The position numbers and the translations under genes are program-made. A stretch of DNA of 64,000 bases, taken from NCBI RefSeq assembly GCF_003991355.1, contig NZ_RCSU01000008.1, positions 1-64,000 of the forward strand, written 5' to 3'. Positions 61,694-64,000 of this stretch are shown here, piece after piece. Source of the stretch: Pseudoflavitalea rhizosphaerae (GTDB taxonomy: Bacteria > Bacteroidota > Bacteroidia > Chitinophagales > Chitinophagaceae). The notes beneath the pieces were generated by a model. That model was not told where the DNA came from. It saw nothing but the letters and a program-made list of their open reading frames with translations, and did not search any database. Within the stretch, counting starts at the first letter, position 1. Every line of letters begins with the position of its first letter.

Positions 61694-62938
61694 ATGACCA
61701 CTCACTCTATATTTGAAGTTTTCTCCGAGGAAAATGCCACGGGGGTGGCGTATAAGAATAAATCGCTGAAACGCGGTATCATCAATCACCTGGATGAAAG
61801 CGGCAATTCCACTATTACAGAAATGGCGCAGGCGCTGAACATCAGCGTACCCAAGACCACCAGCCTGGTGAATGAGTTGATACAGGATGGCCTGATCCGC
61901 GACCATGGCAAGATCGATTCCACGGGGGGGCGCCGCGCCAGCATGTATGGACTGGTTGCGGAAAGCTGTTATTTCATTGGCGTGGATGTAAAGCATGATT
62001 ATATCAATATCGGTCTGCTGGATTTCAAGAAGAACCTGGTGAGCAGTAAGATGCGGGTGCCCTATAAACTTGAAAACACACCGGCTTCCTTACAACAACT
62101 GATCCAGGCGATCAGGAATTATATTGCAGACCAGACGGTCGATAGCAGGAATATCCTGGCAGTTTGTTTCAACCTCTCAGGCCGTATCAATACCAAGAGC
62201 GGCTACAGTTATAGTTATTTCCACTTCAATGAAGAGCCGTTGAGCGCTATCATGGAAAAGGAACTGGGCATACGCACTTTCCTGGAGAACGATTCACGCG
62301 CGATGGCCTATGGCGAATTCCATGATGGAATTGTACACCAGGAAAGGAATGTGCTGTTTGTGAACCTGGATTATGGTATTGGTCTTGGTATCCTTATCGA
62401 TGGAAAAGTGTACTACGGGAAATCTGGTTTCGGTGGTGAGTTCGGGCATATCCCGGTGTTCAGCAATGAGATCATTTGTCATTGTGGAAAGAAGGGCTGC
62501 CTGGAAACGGAAGCGTCTGGACAGGCGCTGCTGCGGGTTTTCAGGGAAAGCATTGCCAATGGATCTACTTCCTCCGTGATGAAGAACGGAAAAAAAGTGA
62601 ATGATGTACGACTTGCTGATATCATGGAAGCGATAAGGCAGGAAGATGTACTGAGTATCGAGCTGATAGCGGGGATCGGTGAAAAGATAGGTCGAGGATT
62701 GGCTGTGCTGATCAATATCTTCAACCCCGAACTGGTGATACTCGGCGGTACCATGGCGGAAACAGGCGACTATATCCGGTTGCCGATACGAAGTGCATTG
62801 AATAAATACTCCCTCAGCCTGGTCAATAACGATACGCAGGTTAAGCTCTCCAAACTCGGAGAGAAAGCGGGTTTGATCGGAGGATGTTTGATTGCGCGGA
62901 ATAATTTGCTTACTGCCATGAACAACCAGCAGGATTAA
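61694..62938 (+). CDS. ROK-family transcriptional repressor (NagC/XylR type)
   Basis: This is a 414-residue protein. The N-terminal winged helix-turn-helix (about 25-80) reads KRGIINHLDESGNSTITEMA and KTTSLVNELIQDGLI, with a wing containing TGGRRASMYGL. The ROK domain follows: FIGVDVKHDYINIGLL, FNLSGRI, LENDSRAMAYGEFHDG and the zinc-binding GHIPVF...CHCGKKGCLET. The sugar-binding Glu-His layout is intact. It is transcribed away from the PUL and is the natural candidate to repress it until an aminosugar signal appears. Confidence 0.92.
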   Translation: MTTHSIFEVFSEENATGVAYKNKSLKRGIINHLDESGNSTITEMAQALNISVPKTTSLVNELIQDGLIRDHGKIDSTGGRRASMYGLVAESCYFIGVDVKHDYINIGLLDFKKNLVSSKMRVPYKLENTPASLQQLIQAIRNYIADQTVDSRNILAVCFNLSGRINTKSGYSYSYFHFNEEPLSAIMEKELGIRTFLENDSRAMAYGEFHDGIVHQERNVLFVNLDYGIGLGILIDGKVYYGKSGFGGEFGHIPVFSNEIICHCGKKGCLETEASGQALLRVFRESIANGSTSSVMKNGKKVNDVRLADIMEAIRQEDVLSIELIAGIGEKIGRGLAVLINIFNPELVILGGTMAETGDYIRLPIRSALNKYSLSLVNNDTQVKLSKLGEKAGLIGGCLIARNNLLTAMNNQQD

Positions 62939-63009
62939 TGTAACTAATAACCTGGCCGGATTTTCCCTATCTTGAAACCCACGCATTGAAAACACCTTAA
63001 AGAATAACT

Positions 63010-63831
63010 ATGAGAAGTACCGCTATCCCACTTTGTTTACTGATGCTTGCCGCCTGCCAGGATGAACCTGCTCAACCGGGTGCTGAAATGAAAATAGACA
63101 GTACGGTGGTGGCAACCGCTCCTGACACAAATACTGTTGCTCAGCCTGCTTTTGATGGACCTGTATTGAGTGAACGGATTGATGGACCCGCCAATATCCG
63201 TCATGCAGTGGATGGGAAAACAGTGTTCAGTATCGAAAACAACGTGGCTGTTACTGCCCGTGAGCCGGAAAAAGGCTGGGTTGAGATAGGTGTTTGGATA
63301 GATCTCGAAAACAATGATCAGAAGCTGGTGAAACGCGGAAGCACTATCTACCGTGATGGCAAAGCCATTGGCAAAGCGCTGGAGGACGTGCACCTTTATG
63401 AAACTTTCACCATCGACGAAAAGAAACGCGGTATACTGAACGGCTTTACTGCCATCAGCAATATCCGGCCTTCCACTATTCTCGAAAATGCTTTCACGGA
63501 ACTGGCGAAAAACAAATCCTCCCTTACACTGGGAGATGTAAAACCTTTTCTCGAAAATTATAAATTCGGTGATTTCAACGGATTGAAAGATGGTTACAAA
63601 GGATATGTTTTCTACGAGAGCGAGCTGCTGGACCCAACAGCTGCACCCCGCTTCTGGCCTGTGTTCAATGGCAATGAGCTAATGGTGGTTTTCCATAACA
63701 GGAAAATGACTATCCCTGGTGTGAGTACGGAGCCTTTCAATGGAGGTTATATCACTCTGTTCAGCAAGGATCCGGAAGTTGTAAAGGAACTGAAAGATAA
63801 ATTCTTGTCTTTCATGCAATCCGCAGGCTAA
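63010..63831 (+). CDS. Lipoprotein with an SH3b-like segment
   Basis: This is a 273-residue protein with lipobox LLMLAAC (Cys 16) and a flexible Ser/Thr/Pro/Ala linker to about 45. Residues about 50-95 (GPANIRHAVDGKTVFSIENN, AREPEKGWVEIGVWIDL) fit a bacterial SH3 domain, which often binds cell-wall peptides. The second half is alpha/beta with no family recognised (NAFTELAKNKSSLTLGDVKPF, VFNGNELMVVFHNRKM). It stands 71 bp after the ROK gene and ends at a terminator; a link with the PUL is not evident. Confidence 0.65.
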   Translation: MRSTAIPLCLLMLAACQDEPAQPGAEMKIDSTVVATAPDTNTVAQPAFDGPVLSERIDGPANIRHAVDGKTVFSIENNVAVTAREPEKGWVEIGVWIDLENNDQKLVKRGSTIYRDGKAIGKALEDVHLYETFTIDEKKRGILNGFTAISNIRPSTILENAFTELAKNKSSLTLGDVKPFLENYKFGDFNGLKDGYKGYVFYESELLDPTAAPRFWPVFNGNELMVVFHNRKMTIPGVSTEPFNGGYITLFSKDPEVVKELKDKFLSFMQSAG

Positions 63832-63849
63832 ATAAACTTTTTCGAAATA

Positions 63850-63885
63850 AAAAACGCAACTGGTTCTTCGGCCAGTTGCGTTTTT
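63850..63885. terminator. Bidirectional terminator
   Basis: The arms 63850-63863 and 63872-63885 are a perfect 14-bp stem with an 8-nt loop, with A-runs on the left and T-runs on the right, so it serves both the plus-strand lipoprotein gene and the minus-strand gene that ends at 63906. Confidence 0.85.
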
Positions 63886-63905
63886 TTATTTTGAATCAGT
63901 TTTTA

Positions 63906-64000
63906 CTAGGGACCAACTTCGATGTCGAATTTCACCTTAACGGTTGCGTTCAAAGTGGTAGTGGTAGCCCTGCGTGCAACACCCGCAATGATGTAGGAAA
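63906..64000 (-). CDS. C-terminal end of a minus-strand gene of unknown function (cut by window edge)
   Basis: Reading the minus strand from the right edge, one frame is open until TAG at 63908-63906 and gives about 30 residues ending YIIAGVARRATTTTLNATV...VKFDIEVGP. The alternating hydrophobic and Thr pattern is beta-rich. The other frames are broken. It is followed by the bidirectional terminator, which supports a real gene end. Nothing more can be said about the product. Confidence 0.5.
   Translation of the reverse strand, partial: SYIIAGVARRATTTTLNATVKVKFDIEVGP

Noticed and set aside
1-64000. Search by eye for tRNA, rRNA and other structured RNA genes
   Set aside because: No TTCGA/TTCAA arm with matching acceptor stem and no rRNA signature was noticed; a covariance-model search would settle this.

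Overview
The window looks like a chromosomal piece of a Bacteroidota, most likely a Chitinophagaceae-type soil or rhizosphere bacterium. The reasons are two SusC/SusD pairs, TTTG-N21-TAnnTTTG promoters, weak or absent Shine-Dalgarno sites, Bacteroidota families (DUF4199, DUF5009, DUF5017, DUF4434, OmpA proteins with thrombospondin type 3 repeats) and RHS cassettes ending in FNGKENDNE...GRFLS-DPL. No genus can be named. No rRNA, tRNA or CRISPR array was seen.

Layout. 1-2.0 kb: the 3' end of a MutS-type ATPase, an HNH protein and a small secreted protein. 2.0-3.2 kb: a gene-poor stretch with two tandem T-tailed hairpins and a 128-bp palindromic element. 3.2-10.0 kb: a dihydroorotase homologue that has lost its metal ligands, then a DUF4199 membrane protein, two glycosyltransferases and the complete GDP-D-glycero-alpha-D-manno-heptose pathway (hddA, gmhA, hddC, gmhB). 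10.1-12.2 kb: a secreted hypothetical, then a decayed XRE regulator and a toxin-antitoxin relic. 12.3-17.4 kb: a polymorphic-toxin region on the minus strand, with two 5'-truncated RHS modules of different tips, each followed by a candidate lipoprotein immunity gene. 17.4-28 kb: a lipoprotein, lepA, an envelope glycan pair, a CopB-type ATPase/thioredoxin/DnaJ cluster and a Gfo/Idh/MocA oxidoreductase. 28-33 kb: a first SusC/SusD set. 33.5-40.8 kb: a membrane LytTR regulator, an OmpA protein and a large GH28-like beta-helix protein.

41-62.9 kb: a polysaccharide-utilisation locus of 14 minus-strand genes with mostly tiny gaps, divergent from a ROK repressor. It holds a GlcNAc 2-epimerase-type AGE protein, a GHL10-like hydrolase, an FAD oxidoreductase, SusC, SusD, a DUF5017 lipoprotein, a DUF5009 acyltransferase, GH20 hexosaminidase, a sodium:solute symporter, two SGNH esterases, DUF4434, an alpha/beta hydrolase and an unknown secreted protein. 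Together they suggest capture, deacylation, trimming and import of an O-acylated, N-acetylhexosamine-containing glycan; no sialidase or neuraminate lyase is in view.

The most interesting signal is a modular palindromic repeat of about 105 bp, present as two full copies (2983-3110 and 49493-49597, in opposite orientations) and one half copy (45564-45613). The copy at 49.5 kb lies in frame inside the GH20 gene between the signal peptide and the mature enzyme, and so is translated. This parallels the Rickettsia palindromic elements, but I know of no description of it in Bacteroidota.
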